Source: Phanerodontia chrysosporium
Lineage: Eukaryota > Basidiomycota > Agaricomycetes > Polyporales > Phanerochaetaceae
NCBI GenBank assembly: GCA_001910725.1
Contig: MJGA01000029.1
Coordinates: 186,001-250,000, forward strand
DNA: 64,000 nucleotides
Direction: 5' to 3'
The first letter of the stretch is position 1. Every line of letters begins with the position of its first letter. The notes under the pieces were generated by a model. That model saw only the letters and a list, made by a program, of their open reading frames with translations. It had not been told where the DNA came from and did not search any database. Below, piece by piece: positions 10,092-22,678 of this stretch. Position numbers and translations under genes: made by a program.

Positions 10092-12611
10092 ACAAAATTG
10101 AAAGGGAATTGATTCGGTGGAGAAACGACGTGTCGACCCCAGGCTTGGGACGGTGGGCTGCCGAAGACCTAATAAGTCGACCGCGCGCCATAACACTCAG
10201 AACGCTGGCTGCACGTCGTCGTACACAATCTTTGCGTCACCACTGCCGCATGATCAGAGCCGTACAAAAGCAGGAGACGATCGGTGATCTCACCGCCTTT
10301 CCTGACCCTAAATCGAATCGCAGATTACACGTCAGTTTCGTGAACGCAGTCAACAAGTGCGCACGTTCTGTATCCAGGCTATCTGCGCCTTCATCTCGGT
10401 GAGGCCGCAAGAGAGGACGACGTAGTAGCCCACGGCGTAGTAAGGGCCATCTGGCCCTACGCGTCTTTTCTTAGCCACCTGTGATGTGTCAGCCTCGACA
10501 GTGCAAAGAGGAAGGAAGCATTCTGCTTAGTTTCAGTATATATGTGGGTCCATCTCATTGTCGACGTACCAGGCTCAAGGTCCTGCCAGAGCGGCTTCTT
10601 GCGGGAACCACGGTAACACATTATTCTCCCCGAGACGCTGTTCAACGATTCCGAGTCCGCAGCATCTGCAAATACAGCGCACCGAACTTCCATGTTTTCG
10701 GTGACCCGAGTTCCCTATGGATGCATCAAGTCAATAGGTACCGTAAGCCAACACAGTGAAATGTGAGCTCACCCTGGTTAATATAGGATCAAAGCCACCG
10801 GGGATATAAAATCTCCCTGACGGTCTGCATATTGCAAGGCTCCCACGCAAGAGATGCTCTTCATTTGTTGGATCATACGCCACTGCACATGGTACACCAT
10901 ACGTCAAGCGTGCCACACGAGCAGTGACAATGTTCTTGAGGTAATGTGATACGGCCCCTTCTGCGACAACTTTGTTCCTGAACGAACAGTTAGCAGCAGT
11001 ATTGCGCCATTATAGCGGTAACCAGTGACGCACGTATGCGGGTCCGGTCTTGAAACGTCCATTCCTGCCGACCCTAGAACGGCTTTCAGCTGTTTGTATA
11101 GCCACGGGCTAGCCGCAAAGCCTCCAACCAGAAACACCAGCTGCCGTAACGCAAGGCCTGAACGACTGTTGCTACGTCATGGAGGCGCGCGTACGTACGT
11201 TGACGGGCTCAGAAGCTAGACTACGCTGCTTGTGCACGGCGGCGGCGATGCCATCAAGGACAGGTCGGAAGAAACCCGCGATGGTCGCACTGGAAATGAT
11301 CAGCAGGTCAATCCCGCTCGCGAAGCACCAGACAGACATACCCCTCGATGACAAGCTGCCCACTTCGTATACCAACGTCTGGATCCCGGTCCCGCATGGA
11401 GCCGAACTTGATGAAAGAGCGGTCCGCAGGATCCTTGAATGTCGGTTTGACATGTTTCTCAAAGCCCTCCATCATGGCATTGATGTCTTCGTCGTTTCCA
11501 TAGAGCGAATTCTGTAGTTTCGCTAGGAGCTCGGTGAGTAAAGGACTGGGCTATCAGACTGACTTCACGAACCTTTCAAGAACTCGCGGGCGCATATATT
11601 GATCCGCGTAGATCCTTGCAAAATACCTGTAGTCAACCATCATCCATGGGCCCAAGGAAAACGACCCAAAGTGTTCGCTCACAGTCAGGTGGGGCGATCT
11701 CTTCCGCGCTCAGCGGGTCCGTCTTCGCCAGCTTGTACGTGCTGATATCGACTGTACCTCCACCAGCGTCGACTATCATGACATTGACACTATCCTATGC
11801 CCAGAAAGCGATGTCAGTTGATATGGTGGGATTGAAGATACGACACTGTACCCGTATGGCTTTCGCAGCGATGCCGTGGTCTAAGCAGTACAGCAGGCTT
11901 GCCTCGCCTTCCGTGACGAAGTGGATTCTCGCGTGTCCCGCGGGCGTGTCGGGAATGAGGCAGGCATAAACTGCTGCCTTGCGCATCTTGCTCTGCTGGG
12001 TGCCCTCCCATCCGTTGGGGTGACTGAGTACAATTTCGATGCGGTCCTCGAAGGAAGACCAGAGGCTGGCGCCATTCGGGTGTGTCTCAATGATGAACGT
12101 CTTGGCGCAAGTAAAGAGATACAAGAGGAAGTCGCCGAGGACCTGGACGACGCTCTTGCCTGGTGGGAGAGGTGGTAGGTCGGTCGTGTGGAGGCCATCA
12201 GACTTGAGGGTATTTGGGCGGAGGTGGAGCTTGAACCTATAGCAACCCCTCAATCTACAGTTCACCAACACAGGCGAGGACACGCACCATTCCACGAAGA
12301 TGAGATCCTCATCTTCTGCTGCGAGAAACATCCGGTCGTGGCGAGCTTCTGCACCAGCGGCGCGGACGTATCCATCTTGGGTGTAATACATGATTGTAGG
12401 GATCTTCGAATCTCCAGTCTCTTGACCTGGAAAGCTAATGCAATACTTATGATAAATACAGGATGAAGTAATGCAGGGTGTTGCACATACCGGGTAACAG
12501 CATGAATTCTTGGTGTCTCGCCCGGGTCAAGGACGGCATAGCCGACGCCGCTGTAGGTTGTGCCTACATCGAAAGCGAGGACAAGCTTCCGCGATGGGCC
12601 TGTGAAGGGTA

Positions 12612-12638
12612 CTGTACTGGGACGACCTAAAGTTCACG
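12612..12638 (+). repeat. Left terminal inverted repeat of the MITE
   Basis: 27 bases starting CTGTACTGGG and ending GTTCACG; perfect partner at 12819-12845. Confidence 0.9.
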
Positions 12639-12818
12639 TCACGGTCACAACGGCCATGAACTGGACGTCTGCGAACTGGGGTCACGGGTCACAAGGGGGC
12701 AATTTGGCGGGCGCTGGCGCGCCCAGCGGCTTTTCTAGCCCTTTGATTGGCTGCTTGGGCGTTCCGACGGGCGCTGAACTGTGAACTCGACCATCCACAA
12801 GCGTCACGGGTCACAAGC

Positions 12819-12845
12819 CGTGAACTTTAGGTCGTCCCAGTACAG
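12819..12845 (-). repeat. Right terminal inverted repeat of the MITE
   Basis: 27 bases; reverse complement identical to the left repeat. Confidence 0.9.
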
Positions 12846-12857
12846 TATGAGCGACAT

Positions 12858-14045
12858 CGTGTGAAGAAAATTAGTGGAAAAGGTCCCTGCCAGGTTCTGG
12901 TTTTGTATTCGGTGCTATGCCGGAAAGCGGAAAGCGGTGCGCCAGGATGTGCCCCCTACATTTGCGCGAGGTTTCCAAGCCTTGAGCAGCATTGAACCCA
13001 TATCAGCATGAGATCGCTATGTTTTACGTAATGCTGACGGCTGCAACCTCATCGACGCTGAGAGCGAGGAAGGCATGAACGCTGGTGCCCTAGAGCGCAC
13101 CTCTGTGGATAGCAGGTGATCTGTATCTCAGCCCATAGGAACGAGGGATTAGACAACAAAACGCACAATTCTCGACGCATTCCAGCATCTAGAGGTCGAC
13201 AATCATGACGGTCGGTGTTTGGTAATATCCAATTCTGACGAAGAGACCCATGCGTTGATGCACACACAAACCACGCGTGCGCGTGATGTCTCCGAAATAA
13301 AATGAACATTCACGATGCCTGTCTGCCCTAATATTAGGTTACAGAGCGTAGCAAGTACGTGATAACGTACCGCTAGCACATATGCCCGTAGGAGCTTCCA
13401 AAGGAGTGGCAAAGGGTGGTTGTTCGCGTGTACTCATGTCGGAATAAATCATTGAATATGACTCCGAAGGCTATTGCAGCGACATGCGGACTAGATGCTT
13501 ACCGCCTCTATGGATCTACTCTCATACATCTGTTCTGCGGGTCACGGTCAGCCAAATAGACGACAGGCACCGTATACTGCATAGAGATAGTAGTGACTTC
13601 GGCGAAGCCTGCAGGCGGCGAACGGAACCAGGAGCGGGCGCCCATTTGTCAGCGGGCTTCCAATGGAGCCAAATTAGGCAGTTTTCGTGGTTCAGCTCAA
13701 GCAGACGCCGGAAGATACCGGAATGGAGAGGCCTGCTCCCTTCACCACTGCGCGCAATTCGATCTCGACGCCGACACATTGCTACCACGTACAAATTCCT
13801 CTGCAGCTTGATTGGCATCGTTAATTACGAAACTACGTGGACCATGGATTTCGGACAACAGCAAGAATTCTGTGCCACCAGATCCCGCCGCATCCACGGG
13901 GCGGGCGCAAATGGCTCGAACTGTCAAGAAACGAAATGTAGTCTTGCTACATAATGTAAGGCCCCCTTTATGCGCTCTGTGTTCCTCTGTTGAACTTATA
14001 TTAGGTCCACTTTTGGGGTGCGAGCACGAACGCGACTAAAAGTCC
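12858..14045. other. Gene-free stretch upstream of H1 and downstream of A1
   Basis: About 1.2 kb. Several short open frames on both strands lack domains, family similarity to neighbours and plausible splicing. No divergent coiled-coil partner of H1 could be found here, unlike the other Hsp70-like copies. Confidence 0.45.
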
Positions 14046-15431
14046 TCACTGAGGCGTCGTCCGGCCATCTGGAGATTCCTCCAACGCCAGCTCCTGGATC
14101 GCCGACACAGTCACAACCTTCGCCTTCAAATGTACGCTGTATACTGCCCCGCCAGCCTCTCTCCTCTTTTCGACACTCCCTAGCCCGAGCCCCTCCACGA
14201 AGACGACTTGGCTGGGCTCTGTTCCTGCCATACGCTCGCGCGGTGCGTACGGATCTTCCATGTTGCTGCTGTCGAAAAGCTCATTGTAGGCAGGCAGGAT
14301 GACGTTGTAGTCTCTAGAGGCAATCTGTTCGCCGATGACATCGCGCAGCTTCGTACACTGCTCGACGATGGCGGGCAGCTTACAGGCTGTGATGTTATGC
14401 ACCTCCGCCTCGCGGTGAGGATCCACGGCCAACCCGGAGAGGCTTAGAATGTGAAAGACGCTCTGCATGATTTTGCCCAAGACGGAGTCATAGGGTTCTG
14501 GAGTGGCGTAGCAGTCCTTGATGTAGCGCCTCGTGAGTGCCCTCCACTTCGCGGCGACGGACTGCGGTTCTGTCAGATATCAGGTCAGCTCCCATCCGTT
14601 CCGCATTATTGGCATCATATGCTCACCTGACTTGAAGATACACCTGTATATGTTGGAAATGATGTCTTCTTCGTTTCTGCCCGAGCTCGGCGTCCATGTG
14701 GAGATGACCTCCGCGGCGACATGCGACAAGGCGGCCTGCAGCGCCATTTGCGTAGCCGCGCTATCGTATACGCGACCGCGGACAGCGGCGAGGACTTCTA
14801 TTGCGATGTTGCCAAGCGTGCCGCGAATGAAGTCTTCGGGTCTGGAGAGGTCTTCCGCTGCGATAGGAGTGACGGGCACGAAGGCCTCGGCGAGTTGAGC
14901 GCAGAGCTGGTAGATGTCGTTATTGAGGTAGGTGAGCATGTCGACAAGGTCCTTGCATGCCATCACCTCGTTCATTGCCAGGAAGGCCCGAGCGTCGCGC
15001 AGCTCTGTACTTCGAATATCTAGCAGCTCAGTCTGCTCTTTGACTTTCCGCTGCAGAGCGTCGGCGCAGAGCTGCGTTTCTTCGTGTCTGCTCTTTGCTT
15101 CCTCGAATAGCTTCTCAAGACGAGCTGCCTCCTTTCGGGCACGATTTCTCCCCGTTCTGTAGTACTTCGCGAGGGTTACCCCCTCGTCGAGGTCCTGTTT
15201 CACCAGGGAGACTTCCTCGTTACTCCTCTCCAGCTCCTGCTCGTACTCCTCCACTCTTTTCTCCAAGTCGCTGATCTTCTTCTCTCTCTCCGTCAGAAGC
15301 ACCGACGCATCCTCATACATCGTTCTCCATTCTCTTCGTGCAGAGAATTGGCATTCTCCAACGGTCTGGAGCTCGGCGTCGTCGGGCAATCGATGTGTAC
15401 GCATGAACAGCTTCAGGAAAGGCTGTAACAT
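14046..15431 (-). CDS. Coiled-coil family protein A1
   Basis: Two exons, 14627-15431 and 14046-14569, with a 57-base phase-1 intron; 442 residues, no frame breaks. Residues 40-170 are heptad-rich coiled coil (EREKKISDLEKRVEEYEQEL and onward). Then comes RSTELRDARAFL, a globular helical region (NDIYQLCAQLAEAF, ATQMALQAALSHVAAEVIST), and after the intron EPQSVAAKWRALTRRY, IGEQIASRDYNVI and a basic-hydrophobic tail VHLKAKVV. The family is not one I recognise. Five copies occur in this window. It is transcribed away from H2 with 536 bases between the two ATGs. Confidence 0.8.
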
Positions 15432-15967
15432 GTGAAGGAGGGAATGGAGCTAGGTAAGACGGAGCAGAGATGGAGATGTCGCGAGGTGTCGCTCAGCCTT
15501 CGAGCAGTTCTCCCTGCCTCAAGCCTCAGTGTGCGTGAGCCACACGCAGGTTGTAACCGGCACAAGGATCGCTTGCCCCATGACTTCCAGTTCGATGCAT
15601 TCTGTCGTATCTAGCTCATCCTTGTGTGGTATGCGTCCTACTCACTTCGACATCTCATGCTGACGGGTTCCGCATTAGGACGTTCCGCGGTGCTGCGCAT
15701 TTCCATCGGCATCAACCACGAATATCCCCAGAGCGACAGGATAGGATTCTCGGTCGCGAAATGGACTTCTCCCATCACTTGGGGATGTGTCAAGGCGGTC
15801 AGTACTCTCCCGTATCACCCCATAGAACCCGGCAGGCGGTAACCTCCACTTCCATGAGATGTGCTGCCCTTCCGAACCAGAGCCGCGCGCAAATGCCACA
15901 TTTATTTACTCAGGAGACTGCGAAATGTTGCGCATCGGTTCGCAATCGTCCCCTTTTCCCCACTGCA

Positions 15968-18402
15968 ATGTCTCAAAAAAAGCCGTACTCAGGCCCCGTC
16001 CGCAAGGCTGTCCTCGCCTTCGACCTCGGCACGACCTACAGTGGTGTAGCATACACCATCCTCGATCCACAAGAGGTTCCCGTCATCCATACGGTGACAC
16101 GGTACGCCTTTGTCCCCATCTCTATGCACTGTTCGCTCAATTGCGGTTGCTACGACAGATACCCTGGCCAATCCAACGCAGAGGCAAAAATTCCCTCTAT
16201 CCTGCTCTACACCAAAGATGGACAGGTTCGTGCGGTCGGCGCTGAGGCGAAGGACCCCCGAATGGATGATATCATCGAGGAAGAGGAGTTGATCGTGGTA
16301 GAATGGCGAGTACACACTCACCCGTGATCGCCTGTCTTTGCGCTCATGCAGGTCTTCAGGTTTAAACTTCACCTCGTCCCAAAGTCAATGGGATCCTCGA
16401 TCAGGCTGCAAAATCTCGACGTCCAGACCAACCTCCCACCGGGCAAGACTGTGATCGATGTCGTCGCTGACTTCCTTGCCTACATGTACAAGTGCGCCCG
16501 GGACTACATCATTGAGGTGAACGCCAACGGCGCCAGCATCTGGAACTCAGTGAAGGACCGCGTTGAAATCGTCCTAAGCCATCCAAACGGATGGGAGGGC
16601 CTCCAGCAGGGCAAGATGCGCGAGGCTGCGGTCCTTGCAGGGCTCGCGCCCGATAGCGACATCGGCCAAGCGCGGATCCACTTTGTCTCTGAAGGCGAAG
16701 CAAGTCTGCACTACTGCGTTGACATGGGAATGACGAAGGATTTCGAGGTAAGCGCCACTAGTCATTCTTTATTCCACTGTAGATAATGTTGCTATAGGAC
16801 GAGACAGGTGTCCTGATTATCGATGCCGGAGGTGGCACTGTGGACTTGAGCTCGTACTGCTTCATATCTACATCTCCGATCGCCGTAGAGGAAACCACTC
16901 CCACTGAATGTAAGGGTACTCGTCTGCTGCCGCCCGCTGTCGACACTGAAAGTTCTTCAGGCTTGTTACAAGGGTCGACGCGAGTCAACATCCGCGCAGC
17001 GTCGCTCTTCAAGAGTATGTTTCGCGACGTTGACTATATGCATATGTAGAAAACGCTGATTAACTTCAATAGCCAAATTTGCTAACTCCAAGTTCAATCA
17101 GGACATGGATATCAAGGCGATGCTCGAAGCATTCGAGAAGACAGCCAAACCTAACTTTAAGGACTCCAAAGAAAAGTCCTTCATCAAATTTGGCTCTCTT
17201 CGCGACACGGACGCGGCCTTCAAGATCAACCGTGGCCAATTCGCACTTGAGGGGTACGTTGAATGCGGTCGTTGGATAACCTGCTAACTTGTGAACCACG
17301 TTTAGTACCGAGGTCGCGCAGCTGTTTGAGCCTTCCGTGAACGCGATAGTCGAGGCGGTCCGGAAGCAGAACAACGCTTCGCTCGAGCCCATCTCTGTAA
17401 GTCGCTCCATATGAAGATCTCAACTGGGCATTAACGCCTTATCCAGTTTGCATTCCTCGTCGGTGGCTTCGCTGCAAGCGCGTGGCTCTTCTCGAGGCTC
17501 AAGGAACGTCTCGCCATACTAGGGATATGTCTTTCGAGGCCGGACCACCACGCGTATGCCATATCTCTTTCAAGCTCTCAGTGCGATGACGTTATTTATC
17601 ACATCCTTTAGCAACAAGGCCGTGGCTGCGGGGCGGCGTCATATTTCATCGAGCACTTCGTTTCCGCACGTGTCGCACGCTGGACGTACGGGACGTCGTG
17701 CTCCGTGGATTATGACGACAGCGATCCCGAGCACCTGGCACGAGAGCATCTCACATATACGCGGGCGACTGGGATTCGTGCCGTTCCCGTAGGATTCTCC
17801 AGCGTCATCATCAAGGTACGGCCACACGCGCGTTTGCGGTTAGGCTGGAGACTCACTGTGTCCCGTGCTCGGACTAGGGCACGCGTCTCCGTGAAGGCGA
17901 AGAGTGCATCAAGGAGTTCGTGCGTGAGACACAGTACCCGCGTGTTCTGAACCATATTTCGACGGAGATCATCTGTTACCGCGGCAGGGATGAGGACCCG
18001 CAGTGGATGGACGTCGACCCAGGTACGGCGCAGCAAGGGTGTCCTCAAAGCCGTGACTGATCGAATCTTGTTCAGACTACTTCACTGAACTCTGCGTTGT
18101 GACCGCAAACACTACCAACGTCGCGAAGACCAAGCGTTGGGGCCCCGCGGGCTGTATTACGAGCAGTCATTCCAGATCGTGCTCTCGAGCGGCAAGACGG
18201 AGATGACGGCGCAGATCCGCTGGGAAGAAAACGTGTGTTGCCTAGAACTTATCGTATTTCTGCGGTGCTGACCGGGAATTCGTCTCGCAGGGCGTCGAAC
18301 GGCGGTGAGCACTTTCGATAGTCAAAGGTACCAGGCCGTCTAACCATCTATAGCGGACCGGCAAAGATCGTGTACGACGACGATGCGCGCGTAGCTCGCT
18401 GA
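15968..18402 (+). CDS. Hsp70-like ATPase H2 (HSPA12-like), two apparent frame slips
   Basis: Same exon pattern as H3. Start MSQKKPYSGPVRK; phosphate-1 AFDLGTTYSG; phosphate-2 IIDAGGGTVD; adenosine site FLVGGFAASAWL; end GVERR-CGPAKIVYDDDARVAR. Frame slips of one base are seen near 17630-17633 (four G where five are expected; downstream SYFIEHFVSARVARWTYG) and near 18139-18146 (before YYEQSFQIVLSSGKTEM). Both restore family sequence with one extra base. One intron has a GC donor (exon ends 16305, GCGAGT). It may be a functional gene with consensus errors or a young pseudogene. Divergent partner is A1. Members of this family bind ATP but lack a recognisable C-terminal substrate domain. Confidence 0.72.
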
Positions 18403-18555
18403 AATCATTGCCCACTGCTCGAGATCGCTCTGAGACTCCTATGGTATCTCGTTCCATCTGATACGAATGTGTTTGATGTATTGCTCCGTCGTCCGTCATG
18501 TATTTACAATCACGATAACCAACCGCGATATATGACACACGAGGCTCTCATGCTA

Positions 18556-19919
18556 CTACAGACCCAGCGCCTGACGACGAGACTGACTCGCCGGATTCAA
18601 ATATGGCTTCTCGCCCTATGATTCCGCGACATTACAACTGTTTAAGAGTAATGCACAAACTGACGTACCACCGACATGACCCGGTCACCAACACGGCTCT
18701 CAGCCCCGTAGTCAAACGTCGCAGTGTGGAATGTCGAGCGATTATCCCAGATTGCAACCGAGTTCTGCGCCCACGCTCAGCTCAAGTTGTCAACCCCGCA
18801 GCCCACGATGAGTACGCACCTTCTCCCAGCGAAAGCGTACCTGGAGGTCGTGATTGAGGTGCACGAGACTGTACAGATGCTGCAGGAGCATGTCGCTCTC
18901 ATCCTTTGTCACGCCGACAACGCGTTTCGTGTGGTTCGCGTTCACAAAGACGCTCTTCCAGCCCGTGACAGGGTTCGTGCGCACGATGGGGTGCACCGCC
19001 TCGAGGTGCCCGCCGATGTTGCCCGGAGAGCCGCGCGCGCACTCGCGGAGGCGTGTCCCGGCCGCGCGCACGTAGTCGTGGTACACCCGCGCCTCGTGTA
19101 CGGCCTCGAGCGTCTCTAGATACGCCGCAAAGGAGGGCGAGAGGCGGTCGTATGCCTCGTACCCGCTGCACAGTCGTCAGATCACTTGCTAGAGAAGGTG
19201 GGGTTCTGAGGACGCACGATGCGAATAGCGTGTCTCCGCCGACGCGCGGGAGCGTATGCATCTTCAGCACGGCATAGTCTGGCGGGACTGCCTCGAATGT
19301 CACGTCTGAGTGCCAGCCAGTCCTGCATGAGGTGGATAAACGGCATATAGTCAGCTTCAAGTTGCATGCTAGTATGTCAAGGGATAGTGGACGTACGATG
19401 CGAACGTCGACTTGTTCGGGTGCAGAGCAACGTACCGACCGCCGGTTTCCGAAGAAACGACGCAAATGTTATCGCCGTTCTCGGTGCCCTCGGGGGTAAC
19501 AGGGTGGATATGCAGCGTCGAGGATGCAGGCTTTCCCGTGAGCTCGCCGAGCTTCGTTCCCAGGAGCTTTTGTTCCTCGATTGTCAGATCCTGATCGCGA
19601 AAGAACACCACACATCGTTGAGAGACTATGCAGAGATGTAAAAAGGTGTGCTTTGAGAGGAGATAGGAAGCGCACCAAGGACAGCGAGGTCGCGGACCAG
19701 CTCATCGGCGTTGGGCGCCTTCAGCAGGTCAGAGAGCTGAGTCCCCCGAGCGAATTCGGTCCCAATTCCGGGTGTCAGGTCTGTTTTCTCAAAGTCGTCC
19801 AGCAATTTTCCAATTTGGAGAGGTACGGGCGCCCCTGTGAGCTTGAGGGTGGCGAGCTTTTGTTCTACCTCCACGGTATCGGGCGAAACCAGCTGAGTTC
19901 GACTGGGAACATTCGACAT
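18556..19919 (-). CDS. TauD/TfdA-type Fe(II)/2-oxoglutarate dioxygenase
   Basis: Six exons: 19676-19919, 19397-19625, 19218-19322, 18820-19165, 18669-18764, 18556-18615; 359 residues and no frame break. The metal site is HSD (about His162 and Asp164 in TGWHSDVTFE), with the distal His near 321 (RSTFHTATFDYG). The Arg that binds 2-oxoglutarate is probably in SRVGDRV. The C-terminus GEKPYLNPASQSRRQALGL is typical of fungal sulfonate/taurine dioxygenases. It hydroxylates a sulfonated or similar small substrate to release sulfite; the exact substrate cannot be read from sequence. It lies tail-to-tail with H2, about 150 bases apart. Confidence 0.88.
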
Positions 19920-20718
19920 ATCGTCGCTCGTGCACCGCGAAGCGTATCCACTGTCAGCTATCCCAAGTGCACACGATGCGAGACACTTTGTGATAGCTTT
20001 ATAGCAGCGCGTCGCTGCTCAGGGTCGTAGGGAGCGGACATCCCCGTGGTTAGGGTCGGTATCGCATGTGATGATGAGCTCCTCTGTCAACAGGCGGTAC
20101 CCATACCACGCACCGCGTCATGAGGAATGGTTAGCGTATAGGTGCTCACAACGTAAGATAGCCCTGCTTCGGTTACGTACGTGATGTCCACTCCGCTCAC
20201 GAGACTGATAAGAATGAGCCTGAGAAACATGACGTGCACAAGAGAATCGTTAGTTTTGGAAAGACTGTGTACACGCCGTCGCTTTCGGTTTTTGGTTTGT
20301 ATGTCGTTGAGGTCTATGCATGTCGTGATACAAGTTATGTCGGGGCACATCGTCCTGGTTGGAGTTTTGCACTTGTTTGCACTTGTTAGGATCAGAAGGC
20401 ACTGGTTGCCGAATACGCCCTCGTACTAGTGTCAGGGGTCTCACGTGCCCGAGGCGCGTTTCTCTCCTGAGCGCAGTACTTGGCCGGCTTCGTTCACGAC
20501 GACCTCCGACATGAGCCCTTGTTCCAACACTCCTAGGTATTCTGTGGACCCTTGATAAGGCGGAAGGTAGCCTCGGGAACGTGGCAGGCGATGGCAGCCC
20601 CCTGAAACGCACGATGTCCTGATCACCGCGGTTGACGGGCGGGCGCGCCCTATATAACACCGCTGCCCGCCTTCAGGCCCACTTCCTCGTCCTGTGCACC
20701 GTCCAACAGACACGAAGA
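19920..20718. other. Intergenic stretch with one dispersed repeat fragment
   Basis: No coding exon supported. Bases 20369-20410 resemble 35018-35059 (see the repeat entries). The last part is the promoter side of the Arf-like gene, including TATATAA at 20651-20657. Confidence 0.45.
20369..20410 (+). repeat. Dispersed repeat copy 1
   Basis: CTTGTTAGGATCAGAAGGCA followed by CTGGTTGCC. The same core with three substitutions occurs at 35031-35059. Probably remains of one mobile-element family; ends cannot be defined. Confidence 0.45.
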
Positions 20719-21324
20719 ATGGGCGGAATTATTTCTCAAGTCTTGTCTGGTGGGCAGAGTCCAGGGATGCGTGCGTAGCTTGCACATTACGCCTAGTGCG
20801 TCGTACTCATCTTATGTGCACCATGCAGGAATGCTTCTGGTAAGTCGTACTCTTGCGCTGAATCGCACGCCTTTTTGGACCCTTGAATTTGCATAGGTTG
20901 GCTTGGAGGGATCGGGAAAGACAACGTTCCTGCGCAAACTCAAGGATGGCCAGCCGGTCGGTGCTATTCCTTCGGTCGGTCAGTCCACTTCAACCCAAAA
21001 GGGCCCCGACTCGATCTGTAGTATCTCACGCGAGATACTCTATACAGGCTATTCTGAAGAAACGGGGTACACTTTTGACGTTCTCGACGAAAGCGTCTCC
21101 TTCATTGCGTGGCACGCCGGAGCAGAGAACAAGAACCTCCCCGACTGGAGCAACCCAGGTGCGCACCCGGCTCCTCCTTCATGATCTATATGTGTTCTCA
21201 CAGCGAAAACAGTTTTCCAGAACCCCTACGCCATCATCTTCATGGTCGACTCGAGCGAGCCCGAGCGCCTACCGCAGGCACGCAGGGCGCTGCAGCGGCT
21301 CAACGAGGACGAGCGGCTCTGCGA

Positions 21325-21352
21325 TATGGTGGATGTTTAGAGTCGGTTCAAA
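21325..21352 (+). repeat. Left terminal inverted repeat
   Basis: Pairs with 23861-23888 with one mismatch at position 17 (A versus C). Confidence 0.85.
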
Positions 21353-22678
21353 GATGGCCGCGATGCCGCGATGCCGGACGTGACTAGTGACAGGGCCGTT
21401 ACTTAATCGTCACCCGAGTGACTGAGCACGACGAGGCATGTATGGAGGACACCGGACACCGCAGACTAGCACTATGGGTGTGTGCCTGCACGGCACAGCT
21501 GCATAGGCTTGAGAGTTGAGAGTGGGTGTGTATGTAAGCAGTGCGATATGTAGCTCAACTGAGGCAATGGAATGCTACAAAATTCTCGTATATCCTTCGC
21601 AATAGTCTTGCAGAGAAATGGAGAGCAAAAGACGGCGAAGACGAACCCGAGGAAAAAAAATATGACACGACGAAGAGTCGAACCTATCAGTCCGCAAAAA
21701 ACGCTTTTTACGTAACTTCATAGTCCGTACAGCTCTCTTCGTACCTCAGCGCTCGTCGCGGCGAAGAAGTACAGCGTCGGAAGCTGCCGACCACCCGGTC
21801 AGCCTTGTGGCGCATCAGCCGCAAAGCTTCGCATGTACACTAGCACTGTTGTTGATGAGCGGGCGTGAGGCCGATGCGCGACATGCACGGGCGGGCACGC
21901 GCGCGCGCCTGTCAGACCCCTGACACCGTGGACCCGGAGGACTCTGCACCGTGCGCGCGAGTCACCCCGCACCTCCTGCTTGGTAGACACGTTCTACCTC
22001 GCCACTCTTACGTGAGTTCGCTGTACCAGACAGCAAGCGAATATTCTAGGTAATTTACGTCATTTTCTGTAATATTCCTAGGCATGTATGTAGCTACAGT
22101 ATAAATACAAGCCCGAGGACGCCGTCCCCATCGTCCTCGTTGTTCACTCGTCTTTCACCTGCATGAATAAGTCTATTACTCTCGTTACTCTACTACAAGT
22201 AAGTCTATATAATCTTAACACATAGACTGAAATCGTAGACAAAGCCTGCAAGTGATTCGAAGTGTACAAACAAAGAAATACCGTGAGCATGACCTAGGCG
22301 ACAGACTCTGGGGCTATCGCAATGTGATGGACATCGTCGCAACCATAGTACTGCCCAGCGTGATAGCAGGTGCAGACTTGAACATGCCAGCCTTTGTCAA
22401 TCTGCGGCGCGCCCGAACGGCTGCCGCGGTGCAGCGTAGACCTACGAAAGGCTCAGCGTGTGCGTACTGACACGTCCTAGTTATACGCACGTTATGACAA
22501 CGCAAAATCTGCCTTGCATTTTCGCCCGAGCCGTGATGGCCGAGTTCCGTACAGCGTCGCGTATGTTCTCGCGAACTTGCGGCTTTTTGCTGTACCACTG
22601 GCTATCTAGAAACAGAACATACCCTTCGCTTCTGCAGGGAGTGTCAAAGCGCGCAGAACGACACTGATATGCGTGCAG

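Larger units (their letters stand above)
12610..12847. mobile_element. MITE with 27-bp perfect terminal inverted repeats and TA target duplication
   Basis: Element 12612-12845 (234 bases) flanked by TA at 12610-12611 and 12846-12847. The ends read CTGTACTGGGACGACCTAAA...; the last 27 bases are the exact reverse complement of the first 27. An internal direct repeat, GTCACGGGTCACAAG, occurs near both ends. There is no coding capacity. TA duplication and small size fit a Tc1/mariner-type or similar MITE (inference). It interrupts H1 codon 4. Confidence 0.9.
10197..12857 (-). pseudogene. Hsp70-like ATPase H1 (HSPA12-like), disrupted by a MITE after the start codon
   Basis: About thirteen exons can be traced with the same intron positions as intact H3. 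The ATPase motifs are all present: phosphate-1 AFDVGTTYSG, phosphate-2 IVDAGGGTVD, adenosine-site FLVGGFAASPWL, and the family tail GQERRGDAKIVYDD ending in TGA at 10197-10199. The ATG at 12857 begins MSLI and is followed immediately by a 234-base insertion (12612-12845) that creates a stop after 17 codons. Removing it plus one TA copy gives MSLIPFTGPSRKLVLAFDVG, matching its paralogues. No one-base frame slip was found in the rest of the gene. The insertion therefore looks recent. Loss of function is inferred; a downstream start or splicing could rescue it. Confidence 0.8.

Noticed and set aside
20087..20350. Minus-strand frame of 87 codons upstream of the Arf-like gene
   Set aside because: No domain, no ATG context of note and no splice continuity with neighbours.
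21850..22200. Possible solo LTR (starts TGTTG, contains TATAAATA, ends CTACTACA)
   Set aside because: No matching 5-base target duplication and no second copy in the window. It could still be a fragment inside the transposon, but cannot be supported.
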